Shown here: in pieces, positions 6,188 to 13,233 of the stretch
How the letters are laid out: each line of letters opens with the position of its first letter
How positions within the stretch are numbered: the stretch's first letter is position 1
Assembly (NCBI GenBank): GCA_937873245.1
Contig: CALMVY010000241.1
Span: 1 to 16,210, forward strand
From: an uncultured Arthrobacter sp.
GTDB lineage: Bacteria; Actinomycetota; Actinomycetes; Actinomycetales; Micrococcaceae
Direction of reading: 5' to 3'
DNA length: 16,210 nucleotides
Notes under the pieces: model-generated
The model's input: the letters and a program-made list of their open reading frames with translations, nothing else
Database searches by the model: none
Told to the model about the DNA's origin: nothing
Program-made: the position numbers and the translations under genes

Positions 6188-6864
6188 ACCCCGCCACCCC
6201 AGCCACTGATACTGACACCCGCACGCCGGAGGAGCTGCCCGGCGTCGTCACCCGGCTCTTCAAAGGCGTGCTGTACGCCGAGAACGATGAGAAGGTGTGG
6301 CAGTCCCTGCTCGGTCTGACCTCGCACGTGCGCGACTACGTCTCCGTCCTGGGCCTGGACCTTGTCCTGGACGAACCGGAGGGCTTCGCGTTCCTGAGGT
6401 CCAAGGATGATCCGGACGGCACGCTCCCCCGGCTCATCGCCCGCCGCACCCTGACCTTCCACGTCAGCCTGCTGCTGGCCCTGCTCCGCCGGCGCATGAT
6501 GGAGTTCGACATCAACAGCGGCGAGCTCCGGCTCATCATGACCGAACAGGACATCGCGGACATGGTCTCGGTGTTCCTGCCGGAATCCAGCAACGAGGCC
6601 CGTGTCCTGGACCGGCTGGCGGCCGACATCAAGAAGGTGGTGGAGCTCGGTTTCCTGCGCAAGCTGAAGGGGCAGGCGGACACGTACGAGGTGGCACGGA
6701 TCCTGAAGGCGTACGTGGATGCGCAGTGGCTTGAAGAGTTCGACGCGCGGCTGGCTGACTACCGCGCGACGCTCGCCGGCGAGCCGCCCGCCACAGCGCC
6801 GCCCGCGGGCGCACGCGAAGCCGGAGCACGCGAAACCGGACGCGGGACCGGGGAGGACCAGTGA
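6184..6864 (+). CDS. jetB: Wadjet JetB, KITE subunit (DUF4194, MukE/MksE-like)
   Basis: This 226-residue protein is the tandem winged-helix (KITE) partner that binds the JetA kleisin and DNA. The conserved core lies at about residues 18-195: LPGVVTRLFKGVLY, VRDYVSVLGLDLVLDEPEGFAFL, the helix LTFHVSLLLALLRRRMMEFD, then LIMTEQDIADMVSVFLPE, and a last winged helix with VELGFLRKLKGQADTYEVARILKAYV. The C-terminal tail (GEPPATAPPAGAREAGARE and on) is low-complexity, Ala/Gly/Arg-rich and probably disordered; this tail looks like a lineage-specific addition. The start overlaps the jetA stop (ATGA), and the end overlaps the jetC GTG. Length is in the normal range for the family. Confidence 0.92.
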   Translation: MNPATPATDTDTRTPEELPGVVTRLFKGVLYAENDEKVWQSLLGLTSHVRDYVSVLGLDLVLDEPEGFAFLRSKDDPDGTLPRLIARRTLTFHVSLLLALLRRRMMEFDINSGELRLIMTEQDIADMVSVFLPESSNEARVLDRLAADIKKVVELGFLRKLKGQADTYEVARILKAYVDAQWLEEFDARLADYRATLAGEPPATAPPAGAREAGARETGRGTGEDQ

Positions 6865-9800
6865 CGGCGGAACTCACCACGGACCTGCAGGAGAGCCTGT
6901 TCAGCCTGGATGACACGGCGGAGCGCGGCGGCACTCCCCCGGGTTTCCGGCTGCACCGCCTGGAGCTGCTCAACTGGGGCACGTTCCATCAGGGCGTGCG
7001 CACATTCCGGCTGGATGGTGCGAACAGCCTGCTCACCGGCGACATCGGCTCGGGCAAGTCCACCGTCGTGGACGCGATCACCACACTGCTGCTTCCGGCG
7101 CACAAGATCGAGTACAACAAGGCCGCAGGGGCGCAGAAGAAGGAACGCTCCCTGATGTCGTACGTCCGGGGCTTCCACAAGAGCGCCCGGAGCGCCGGCG
7201 GGGAGTACTCCAAGCCGGTGGCCCTGCGCGGTTCGGGCCAGCTGACCGTGGTGCTGGGCGTCTTCCACAACGCTGTACTGGGCAAGTGGGTCAGTCTCGG
7301 CATCACGCTGTGGGCCACGCAGGAGGCGGGGCAGCCCAACCGCTTCTACTCGCTCGCGGAAACGGACCAGGCCATCGCTGCCGACTTCAGCAACTTCGGC
7401 CAGGACCCGCTGAAGCTGAAGAAGAAGCTCCGCGCCGCCGGGGCATCGGTCCATGACACCTTCGAGCCGTACTCGGCTGCGTTCAAGCGCCAGTTCGGGA
7501 TCAGCGGCAACCAGGCCATGGAGCTGTTCCACCGCACGGTGTCCATGAAGCAGGTGGAGAACATCACCTCGTTCGTGCGCACCAACATGCTGGAGGAGGA
7601 CGACGTCGCCACCCGGATCACCAACCTGATCCACCATTTCGACGACCTGAAGAAAGCCCACGACGCCGTCCTCCGCGCCAAGGACCAGATCGCCCTGCTG
7701 ACACCCATCAAAGAGGGCGCCGCGCTGCACGCCGGGCTGACCGCCGACGACGAACTGGCCCGCCAGCAGCGCGATCAGCTGCACCCCTGGTTCACGGACC
7801 GGAAGCTGCAGCTGAGCCTGGAGCACCAGGGCGAGCTGGAGCGCACGGGCGTGCGGCTGCAGGAGGACTCCGCGCGGCTGAACGGCGAGATCAAGCAGCT
7901 GCGCCGGGACCTGGCCGGGGTGGAGGAGGACATCCGAACCAACGGCGGCGGGCGGCTCGCGGCGATCGACGCGGATCTGGCAGCCCTGGCCGGCAAGTCC
8001 GCCGAGCAGCGGCAGCGGTTCGAGGCCTACTCCGCCGCCGCAGAGGACCTTGGCCTGCAGGCCCCGGAGGACCGCGTCCTCTTCGACGCGAACCGGGCCC
8101 GGCTCGCCGCGGTGGAACAGGACCTGGCGGCCCGTTCCGACGCGCTGCATGAGGACCGCACCACGCTGTCCATCCAGCAGGCAGGGCTCCAGGCCAGGTC
8201 CGGGGAGATCAAAGCCGAGCTCACCAGCCTGCAGGCCCGGCGCAACCTGATCCCGCTCCCCCAGCTGGAGATCCGCCGTCGGCTGTGCGAGGGCACCGGG
8301 ATTGCGGACAGCGAACTGCCGTACGCCGGTGAGCTGCTCAAGGTCCGTGACGGCGAGGCCGGCTGGGAGGGGGCCGCTGAGCGGACCCTCCACGGGTTGG
8401 CCCTCTCGCTCCTGGTCCCCGCGGAGCACTACGCCGCGGTCAGCAGCTGGGTGGACGCGAACAACCTTCGCGGCCGGCTGGTGTACCTGAGAATCGGCGA
8501 CTCCTACACGCCCAGGGCCGCCGAACCGGGGACGCTGGCGGCCAAGATCGCCATCAAGCAGGGGACACCGTTCCGGGACTTCCTGCAGGACGAACTCAGC
8601 AGCCGGTTCGACTACTTCTGCTGCGAGAACCTGGCCGACTTCCGCCGCTACCCCAAGGCGCTGACGGCCAACGGCCAGCTCAAGGGCGGCCGGGGCCGGC
8701 ATGAAAAGGACGACCGCAAGGATCTGGCGGACCGGCGCAACTACGTCCTGGGCTGGGACAACCACGACAAGATCGCCGGGTTCCGCGCCGACCTGGACGA
8801 GGTGCAGGGCAAGCTGAAGATTGTGGCCGGGCAGCTGGACCGCATCAACCAACAGCTGGGGGCGCTGGGCCGGCACAACCAGCAGCTCGGCACCGTACGC
8901 TCCGTCGCGGAGTTCGGCGAGATCAGCTGGCAGGCCACGGCCCGCAGCATCGAGGACCTGAAGGCGGAGAAGCGGGCTCTGGAAACCACCAGCGACGTCC
9001 TGCAGCAGCTCATGGCCAAGCAGAAACAGGTCACGGACGAGCTGGAGCGGCTGGAGGACAAGGCGGGCAAGCTGCGGGAGCGGCTGGGCGCCAACGAGAA
9101 GGACGCCCGGGACATCGCCGAGGCCATCGAGGAATGCCGGGCCGTCCTGGGTGAGACGCCGGTGACGGACGACGCCGGGGTGCTGGCCGCCGTCGGACGC
9201 CTCGCCGCAGCGGCGCTCGGGGACAAGCCGCTCACGTACCGGAACACGGCCACCGTGGAAAGCGCCGTGCGCAACGGGCTGACGGACACCATCGACGCGC
9301 TGTCCAAACGGATCGCCCGGGCAGCGGAGAGCACGGTCCGGCAGATGGCGGACTTCCGCAACAAGTACCCGAACGAAACCACCGACGTCGACGCATCGCT
9401 GGAGGCCGCGGCGGACTACAACCGCATGCTGGAGCAGCTGGTGGGCAACGACCTGCCCCGGTTTGAGAGTCAGTTCAAGGATCTGCTGAACCAGAACACC
9501 ATCCGCGAGGTAGTGGCGTTCAATGCTTTCCTGGACAGCCGGCGGCAGAACATCATTGACCGGATCGGGGAGATCAACCAGTCGCTGTCGGGTATTCCGT
9601 ACAACACGGCCCGGCACATCCAGCTGGAGCACCAGGCCACGTCGGATCAAGACGTGCGCGAGTTCGGCAGCGACCTGCGGGCGTGTTCGGAGGGGACCAT
9701 CGGTGAGACGGACCAGTACTCCGAGCAGAAATACCTGCAGGTGGAGCGGCTGATCGACCGGTTCCGGGGCCGCGAAGGACTGACGGACCTCGACCGGAAG

Positions 9801-10265
9801 TGGACGGCGAAGGTGACCGATGTGCGGAACTGGTTCACGTTCTCGGCGTCGGAGAAGTGGACGGAGACCGGCGAGGAGTACGAGCACTTCACGGATTCGG
9901 GCGGCAAGTCCGGCGGGCAGAAGGAGAAGCTGGCGTACACCATCCTGGCGGCGGCCCTGGCGTTCCAGTTCGGGCTGGGGTCCGGCAAGGGAGCGGGCAG
10001 GAATGCCGGCAGCGGCAGGAGTTTCCGGTTCGTGGTGATTGACGAGGCGTTCGGCCGGGGCTCGGACGAGTCCGCCCGGTACGGGCTGGAGCTGTTCCAG
10101 CGGATGAAACTGCAGCTGCTCATCGTCACTCCCCTGCAGAAAATCCACGTGATCGAGCCGTTCGTCTCGCACGTGGGGTTCGTGGCGAACACCAACGGCG
10201 ACGATTCGCAGCTGCGCAACATGACCATCCAGGAGTACCGCGAGGAGAAGGACCGGCATGCCTAA
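6861..10265 (+). CDS. jetC: Wadjet JetC, SMC-like ATPase (MukB/MksB-like)
   Basis: This 1134-residue motor subunit folds back to form an ATPase head and a long coiled coil. Walker A is GDIGSGKST at residues 60-68, after the typical LELLNWGTFHQGV strand. Two coiled-coil arms (about 290-460 and 640-790) flank a hinge-like globular region at about 470-620 (GIADSELPYAGELLKV, VPAEHYAAVSSWV). The C-terminal head has the ABC signature SGGQK starting at Ser1017 and Walker B FRFVVIDEAF with Asp1061-Glu1062, so the ATPase appears intact. Family knowledge: a JetABC dimer extrudes DNA loops and senses small circular DNA, then activates JetD. The start is GTG at 6861, overlapping the jetB stop (GTGA), with GGGAGGA at 6851-6857; the N-terminal 30 residues before the head strand are probably flexible. 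The stop overlaps jetD by 8 nt. Confidence 0.95.
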   Translation: MTAELTTDLQESLFSLDDTAERGGTPPGFRLHRLELLNWGTFHQGVRTFRLDGANSLLTGDIGSGKSTVVDAITTLLLPAHKIEYNKAAGAQKKERSLMSYVRGFHKSARSAGGEYSKPVALRGSGQLTVVLGVFHNAVLGKWVSLGITLWATQEAGQPNRFYSLAETDQAIAADFSNFGQDPLKLKKKLRAAGASVHDTFEPYSAAFKRQFGISGNQAMELFHRTVSMKQVENITSFVRTNMLEEDDVATRITNLIHHFDDLKKAHDAVLRAKDQIALLTPIKEGAALHAGLTADDELARQQRDQLHPWFTDRKLQLSLEHQGELERTGVRLQEDSARLNGEIKQLRRDLAGVEEDIRTNGGGRLAAIDADLAALAGKSAEQRQRFEAYSAAAEDLGLQAPEDRVLFDANRARLAAVEQDLAARSDALHEDRTTLSIQQAGLQARSGEIKAELTSLQARRNLIPLPQLEIRRRLCEGTGIADSELPYAGELLKVRDGEAGWEGAAERTLHGLALSLLVPAEHYAAVSSWVDANNLRGRLVYLRIGDSYTPRAAEPGTLAAKIAIKQGTPFRDFLQDELSSRFDYFCCENLADFRRYPKALTANGQLKGGRGRHEKDDRKDLADRRNYVLGWDNHDKIAGFRADLDEVQGKLKIVAGQLDRINQQLGALGRHNQQLGTVRSVAEFGEISWQATARSIEDLKAEKRALETTSDVLQQLMAKQKQVTDELERLEDKAGKLRERLGANEKDARDIAEAIEECRAVLGETPVTDDAGVLAAVGRLAAAALGDKPLTYRNTATVESAVRNGLTDTIDALSKRIARAAESTVRQMADFRNKYPNETTDVDASLEAAADYNRMLEQLVGNDLPRFESQFKDLLNQNTIREVVAFNAFLDSRRQNIIDRIGEINQSLSGIPYNTARHIQLEHQATSDQDVREFGSDLRACSEGTIGETDQYSEQKYLQVERLIDRFRGREGLTDLDRKWTAKVTDVRNWFTFSASEKWTETGEEYEHFTDSGGKSGGQKEKLAYTILAAALAFQFGLGSGKGAGRNAGSGRSFRFVVIDEAFGRGSDESARYGLELFQRMKLQLLIVTPLQKIHVIEPFVSHVGFVANTNGDDSQLRNMTIQEYREEKDRHA

Positions 10266-11568
10266 GCGGCGTCCCGAGGGCCCCGAACCGAGCTTGCGAG
10301 GTTTGGGAAGGGACCTCCGCGCTGACTCCTGGACCACGCTGGCGGACCTGAAGGTCCTTTCGCTGAAGGCGTGGAGCAGCGGTTCGCTCCTCCGCGAGCT
10401 GCTGGAACCCACCGGACTGTACCCCCGGCGTCGTCCGTTAAAGCGTCCGACGGCGGCGGCCCTCCTCAGCGACTACGCTGCGGCCCGCGCGTGGGCCAGT
10501 GAGCTGTTTGCCGCCGCCGGTCCGTTCAGCCTGGAGACCGCGGAGGTGGGCCGGAGCACCATCGGTTCCAACCGGCTGCCCGCGGCTGCGGTGTTCGAGT
10601 CGGCCGGCGATGAGGTCGGGTTTGCCGGGAAGGCCAGGGACGCTGCCCGGTTTCTGGAGCTTGCCGGGGGCATGGCGGCCCTGGACCCGTCTTTTCGTCA
10701 GTGGGCGCTGCGGCGTCCGCTGCGGCTTTTGGACCTCGGAGCCGATGCGCTGACGGCCGCCCGGGTGGCGCTGTGGCTGCGGGACAATCCTGATCCAGGG
10801 GTATACGTCCGGCAGCTCAGCCTGCCCGGGGTGCACACCAAGTTCATCGAAAACCACCGGAGGGTGATCGATGAACTGGCAGAGGCCCTGCGTCCGGTGG
10901 CGCTCCCCGAAGTGCCGTCCGGTGGCGAAGACCTGCCGGACGTCCCGGCGGAACCGGATTCCCTGCTGGGCCAGTTTGCCGCACGGACGCCCGCCGCCCG
11001 CTTCGCGGCAAGGCACGGATTCGCGCATCCACCCGAGCTGGTCCGGTTCCGGATGCTGGACCCCGCTGCGCCCCTGCTTGGCGGGGCCCGGGACATCACC
11101 GTCACCGCGCCGGCGTTCAGCTCGCTGCGGCTGCCGGTGGCGCAGGTGATCGTCACCGAGAACCTGGTGAACTTCCTGGCCCTGCCGGAGCGTACGGGCT
11201 CGCTGGCGATCTATGGCGGCGGGTATGGATTCTCGTCCCTGCGCGACGCCGCCTGGCTGGGCGACTGCGAAGTCCTGTACTGGGGGGACCTGGACACGCA
11301 CGGTTTCCGGATCCTGGATGAGCTCAGGGCAGTCCACCCCCACGTGGTGAGCGTAATGATGGATGAGGCCACCCTGCTGGAGCACCGGGACGTGTGGGGC
11401 AGCGAGCCGCAGCCCTCGACGGCTGCCCTGACGCGGCTGACCGGCGAGGAGTCGGCGCTGTACCAGGCGTTGGGGAATGGCACCTTTGGCCCGGCTGTCC
11501 GGCTGGAGCAGGAGCTGATCCGGTGGGACTGGGCACAGCGGAGACTTGCGGTTGAAGCGAGCGGGTGA
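10258..11568 (+). CDS. jetD: Wadjet JetD, Toprim-type nuclease (DUF3322-DUF2220, MksG-like)
   Basis: This 436-residue effector nuclease cleaves small circular DNA recognised by JetABC. The N-terminal arm domain (DUF3322-like, about 1-200) includes LSLKAWSSGSLLRELLEP and YVRQLSLPGVHTKFIENHRRVI, the latter a highly characteristic DUF3322 stretch. The C-terminal DUF2220/Toprim domain, related to topoisomerase VI A, carries VIVTENLVNFLALP with Glu301, then the acidic pair in YWGDLDTHGF (Asp344 and Asp346). The terminal segment is VRLEQELIRWDWA. All the expected metal-binding acidic positions are therefore present. The ATG at 10258 overlaps the jetC end by 8 nt. It is the last gene of the operon; the next plus-strand gene starts 241 bp later. 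Homologues named MksG (Corynebacterium) and EptD (mycobacteria) limit plasmid establishment. Confidence 0.94.
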   Translation: MPKRRPEGPEPSLRGLGRDLRADSWTTLADLKVLSLKAWSSGSLLRELLEPTGLYPRRRPLKRPTAAALLSDYAAARAWASELFAAAGPFSLETAEVGRSTIGSNRLPAAAVFESAGDEVGFAGKARDAARFLELAGGMAALDPSFRQWALRRPLRLLDLGADALTAARVALWLRDNPDPGVYVRQLSLPGVHTKFIENHRRVIDELAEALRPVALPEVPSGGEDLPDVPAEPDSLLGQFAARTPAARFAARHGFAHPPELVRFRMLDPAAPLLGGARDITVTAPAFSSLRLPVAQVIVTENLVNFLALPERTGSLAIYGGGYGFSSLRDAAWLGDCEVLYWGDLDTHGFRILDELRAVHPHVVSVMMDEATLLEHRDVWGSEPQPSTAALTRLTGEESALYQALGNGTFGPAVRLEQELIRWDWAQRRLAVEASG

Positions 11569-11759
11569 TGATGGCGTGGCAAGACGGGCGGGGCCAGAAG
11601 GTCTTCTTCGGCGATCGCAACCGGATGCCGCTGCTGCTTCCGCCGGGGCGCCCGGGAAAGTCGAGCTTTCCTTCCAGATCAAAAAAGATGAGCCTCGGAA
11701 CCGGCGGTCGTCGAAGCAGCGCCCGTACCCTCACCGCCTCTACCGCGCCGGGCCCGGGG

Positions 11760-11765
11760 TATCCT
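11760..11765 (+). promoter_or_regulatory. Weak -10 candidate (TATCCT) for the TfoX-domain gene
   Basis: TATCCT would start transcription near 11772, giving a leader of about 38 nt that contains the strong GGAGG at 11798-11802. No -35 box is evident. The rest of the 241-bp gap after jetD (11569-11809) shows no convincing gene, tRNA or hairpin. Confidence 0.25.
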
Positions 11766-11809
11766 GCAGGAAGACCAGCCCGTGGCCACCAGTTACCGGA
11801 GGAAAACCC

Positions 11810-12193
11810 ATGGAAATGCCGAAAGCGTCCGACGCCGACAAGGAACACTTCCGCTCGGTGCTGCCGGACCATCCCGAGGTGGTCATCAAGCCCATGTTCG
11901 GAAACCTGGGGGCGTTCGTGAACGGGAACATGTTCGCCGGCCTGTTCGGCCCCACCATCGGCGTGAAGCTGGCCGAGGCGGACAAGGAGACGCTGGAAGG
12001 CACCGAGCGGACCGTTCCGTTCGGGCCGCCCGAGCGCCCCATGGGCGGGTACACCGGACTGCCGGAAGTCTGGAACGCCGAGGGCTCCGGCGATGAGGCG
12101 CGGGCCAAGGCCTGGGTGGAGAAGGCATTCGAGCACGTGGCCGGGCTGCCGCCCAAGGAGCCGAAGGTTTCCAAGCCCCGGCCCAAGAAGTAG
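11810..12193 (+). CDS. TfoX/Sxy N-terminal-domain family protein
   Basis: This 127-residue protein consists of a single TfoX N-terminal domain (PF04993): VIKPMFGNLGAFVNGNMFAGLFGPTIGVKL followed by VPFGPPERPMGGYTGLPEVW and a final helix with AWVEKAFEHVAGLPPK. The C-terminal TfoX domain of gamma-proteobacterial Sxy/TfoX is absent. In Haemophilus and Vibrio the full-length proteins co-activate competence genes with CRP, but solo-domain homologues in actinobacteria have no established function, so a competence role should not be assumed. The start at 11810 is fixed by GGAGG with 7 nt spacing. The Lys/Pro-rich tail (KEPKVSKPRPKK) is basic and could touch nucleic acid. It is probably transcribed separately from jetD, 241 bp upstream. 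It is convergent with the membrane-anchored protein gene. Confidence 0.9.
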   Translation: MEMPKASDADKEHFRSVLPDHPEVVIKPMFGNLGAFVNGNMFAGLFGPTIGVKLAEADKETLEGTERTVPFGPPERPMGGYTGLPEVWNAEGSGDEARAKAWVEKAFEHVAGLPPKEPKVSKPRPKK

Positions 12194-12237
12194 CCGCCCG
12201 ACGCCGGTTTTTGAGTGTCACGCATGGCCTGAGAAGG

Positions 12238-12975
12238 CTAGGGTTGGGAAACATTCACGAGCTCTGACCGGCTCCCTGTTTCCAAGTCCTCGGTAAGGAC
12301 CAGCGCACCGACCTCGGGGCAGTGATATTTGTGCTCCCGTGCATTCTTTTCAAGCGGCGTCCAGTCGTAGACCTTGACGCAGTCGGTGTAGGTGCCGGAT
12401 TTTGTGGAGACGGTCTCGCCGGTAGCGACGGTGTCCCGGATGTCCTCCGCATGACCTACGTAGAATTCCTGCCGGTAGGAATCGCCCACGCGCTGCTCGG
12501 CCTTCATCCAGATGCCGGCTTTCGCCCCGTCTCGTCCGTGTAAAAAGCTGCCGGAATGGTTCAGCAAAATCCCATTCCAGTAGTTGTCCACGTCCTCGCC
12601 GAAGTACCACACGTCGCCGTTTTTGTGTTGCGCCAGGTAGTCCCGGGTTTCCTCTACGAGCTGCCCGTTCTTGTATTCCTTGTCCAGATACACCACCGTC
12701 TCCACGCCCTCGATGGTCACGGTCTCCGGCAGGATTTCGATCTCAACCCTCTCGGTGACTTTTCCCTGCTCGGTGGTCTCGTACGTCAACCTCTTGCCGA
12801 CAGGGAGGGCGAAGTACTCATTGGTGATGTTGGTGGTGAAATCGGCAGGGTTGATCTGCGGGTTGTACTCCGCGGCCCTGGTCTTTCTTGTGTTGTCGAC
12901 GGCAAACAGTGTCACCCCGCCGACAACCAGCAACAGGACGAGAAGACCCAGGAAGATTTTGGTACGAGACTTCAT
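12238..12975 (-). CDS. Membrane-anchored extracytoplasmic protein of unknown function
   Basis: This 245-residue protein starts MKSRTKIFLGLLVLLLVVGG. It has a positively charged N-terminus and one transmembrane segment (about residues 7-26) with no lipobox Cys, so it is either an anchored or a signal-anchor protein facing outside. The mature part is predicted all-beta, beginning INPADFTTNITNEYFALPVGKRLTYETTE. I have seen this motif type (NPYFPL-x-PG-x-x-x-x-YE) in secreted actinobacterial and soil-bacterial proteins lacking assigned function. Two cysteines, Cys199 and Cys219, could form a disulfide. WYFGEDVDNYWNG and GTYTDCVKVYDW are other likely conserved blocks. The start at 12975 has AAGGAG 12 nt upstream (plus-strand 12988-12993), slightly far. 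It is divergent from phoD with 258 bp between them. Confidence 0.82.
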   Translation of the reverse strand: MKSRTKIFLGLLVLLLVVGGVTLFAVDNTRKTRAAEYNPQINPADFTTNITNEYFALPVGKRLTYETTEQGKVTERVEIEILPETVTIEGVETVVYLDKEYKNGQLVEETRDYLAQHKNGDVWYFGEDVDNYWNGILLNHSGSFLHGRDGAKAGIWMKAEQRVGDSYRQEFYVGHAEDIRDTVATGETVSTKSGTYTDCVKVYDWTPLEKNAREHKYHCPEVGALVLTEDLETGSRSELVNVSQP

Positions 12976-13065
12976 GACCTTTTCCCACTCCTTCTGAGTA
13001 GAAATTCCTGTGGAGGGTGGTCAGAGCACCGCTGCTTGGCCATGGCCACAGGAAAAAAGGTAGTG

Positions 13066-13119
13066 CGGTCCGCGCTGGACCGGAACCCCCTTTGGCAGAC
13101 CGGCCTCTGATGAGGCCGG
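13066..13119. repeat. Two tandem stem-loops in the divergent region before phoD
   Basis: The first is CGGTCC-GCGCT-GGACCG at 13066-13082, and the second is CCGGCCTC-TGAT-GAGGCCGG at 13100-13119 (8-bp perfect stem). On the minus strand the first is followed after 7 nt by TTTTTT (plus-strand A-run near 13053). That could make a weak attenuator in the leader of the minus-strand gene. A 12-bp palindrome, TGGCCATGGCCA, lies at 13037-13048. No function is proven. Confidence 0.4.
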
Positions 13120-13171
13120 GGCCTCGTGAATCCGGGCCTGCCGAAACCCAGTCAACAGTTCTTGTCACGTA

Positions 13172-13193
13172 GTTAACCGCCCATTCACATGGT
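13172..13193 (+). promoter_or_regulatory. Possible PHO-box-like direct repeat upstream of phoD
   Basis: GTTAACCGCCC is followed directly by ATTCACATGGT: two 11-nt units sharing the pattern xTTxAC. Further related units, GTCAAC at 13151 and TTGTCAC at 13162, keep roughly a 10-11-nt period. Streptomyces PhoP sites are 11-nt direct repeats with a core like GTTCACC, and phoD is a classical target. The match here is partial, and the repeats sit about 28-50 nt upstream of the likely -10 box. Confidence 0.35.
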
Positions 13194-13220
13194 CCTCAGG
13201 CCGTGTCCAACCGGCCGCCG

Positions 13221-13226
13221 TACGTT
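13221..13226 (+). promoter_or_regulatory. -10 box (TACGTT) for apparently leaderless phoD
   Basis: TACGTT ends 7 nt before the ATG at 13234, and no Shine-Dalgarno sequence lies between. This supports both the start choice and leaderless transcription. Confidence 0.4.
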
Positions 13227-13233
13227 CGACGGC

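Noticed and set aside
6759..10412. Minus-strand open frame of 1217 codons covering all of jetC
   Set aside because: It is exactly antisense to a gene with intact SMC motifs; its translation is Leu/Val/Gly/Arg-rich without any domain pattern and results from high-GC codon bias lacking stops in the mirrored frame.
10438..11682. Minus-strand open frame of 414 codons opposite jetD
   Set aside because: Antisense to JetD, whose Toprim motifs are clear; no recognisable domain in the shadow.
11546..11809. In-frame N-terminal extension of the TfoX-domain protein
   Set aside because: The strong GGAGG and the domain start both support the ATG at 11810; the extension overlaps the jetD end and has no family resemblance.
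13037..13048. 12-bp palindrome TGGCCATGGCCA as a regulator site
   Set aside because: It is built from common GC-rich restriction-like words, and nothing around it supports a function; mentioned only as part of the hairpin-rich region.
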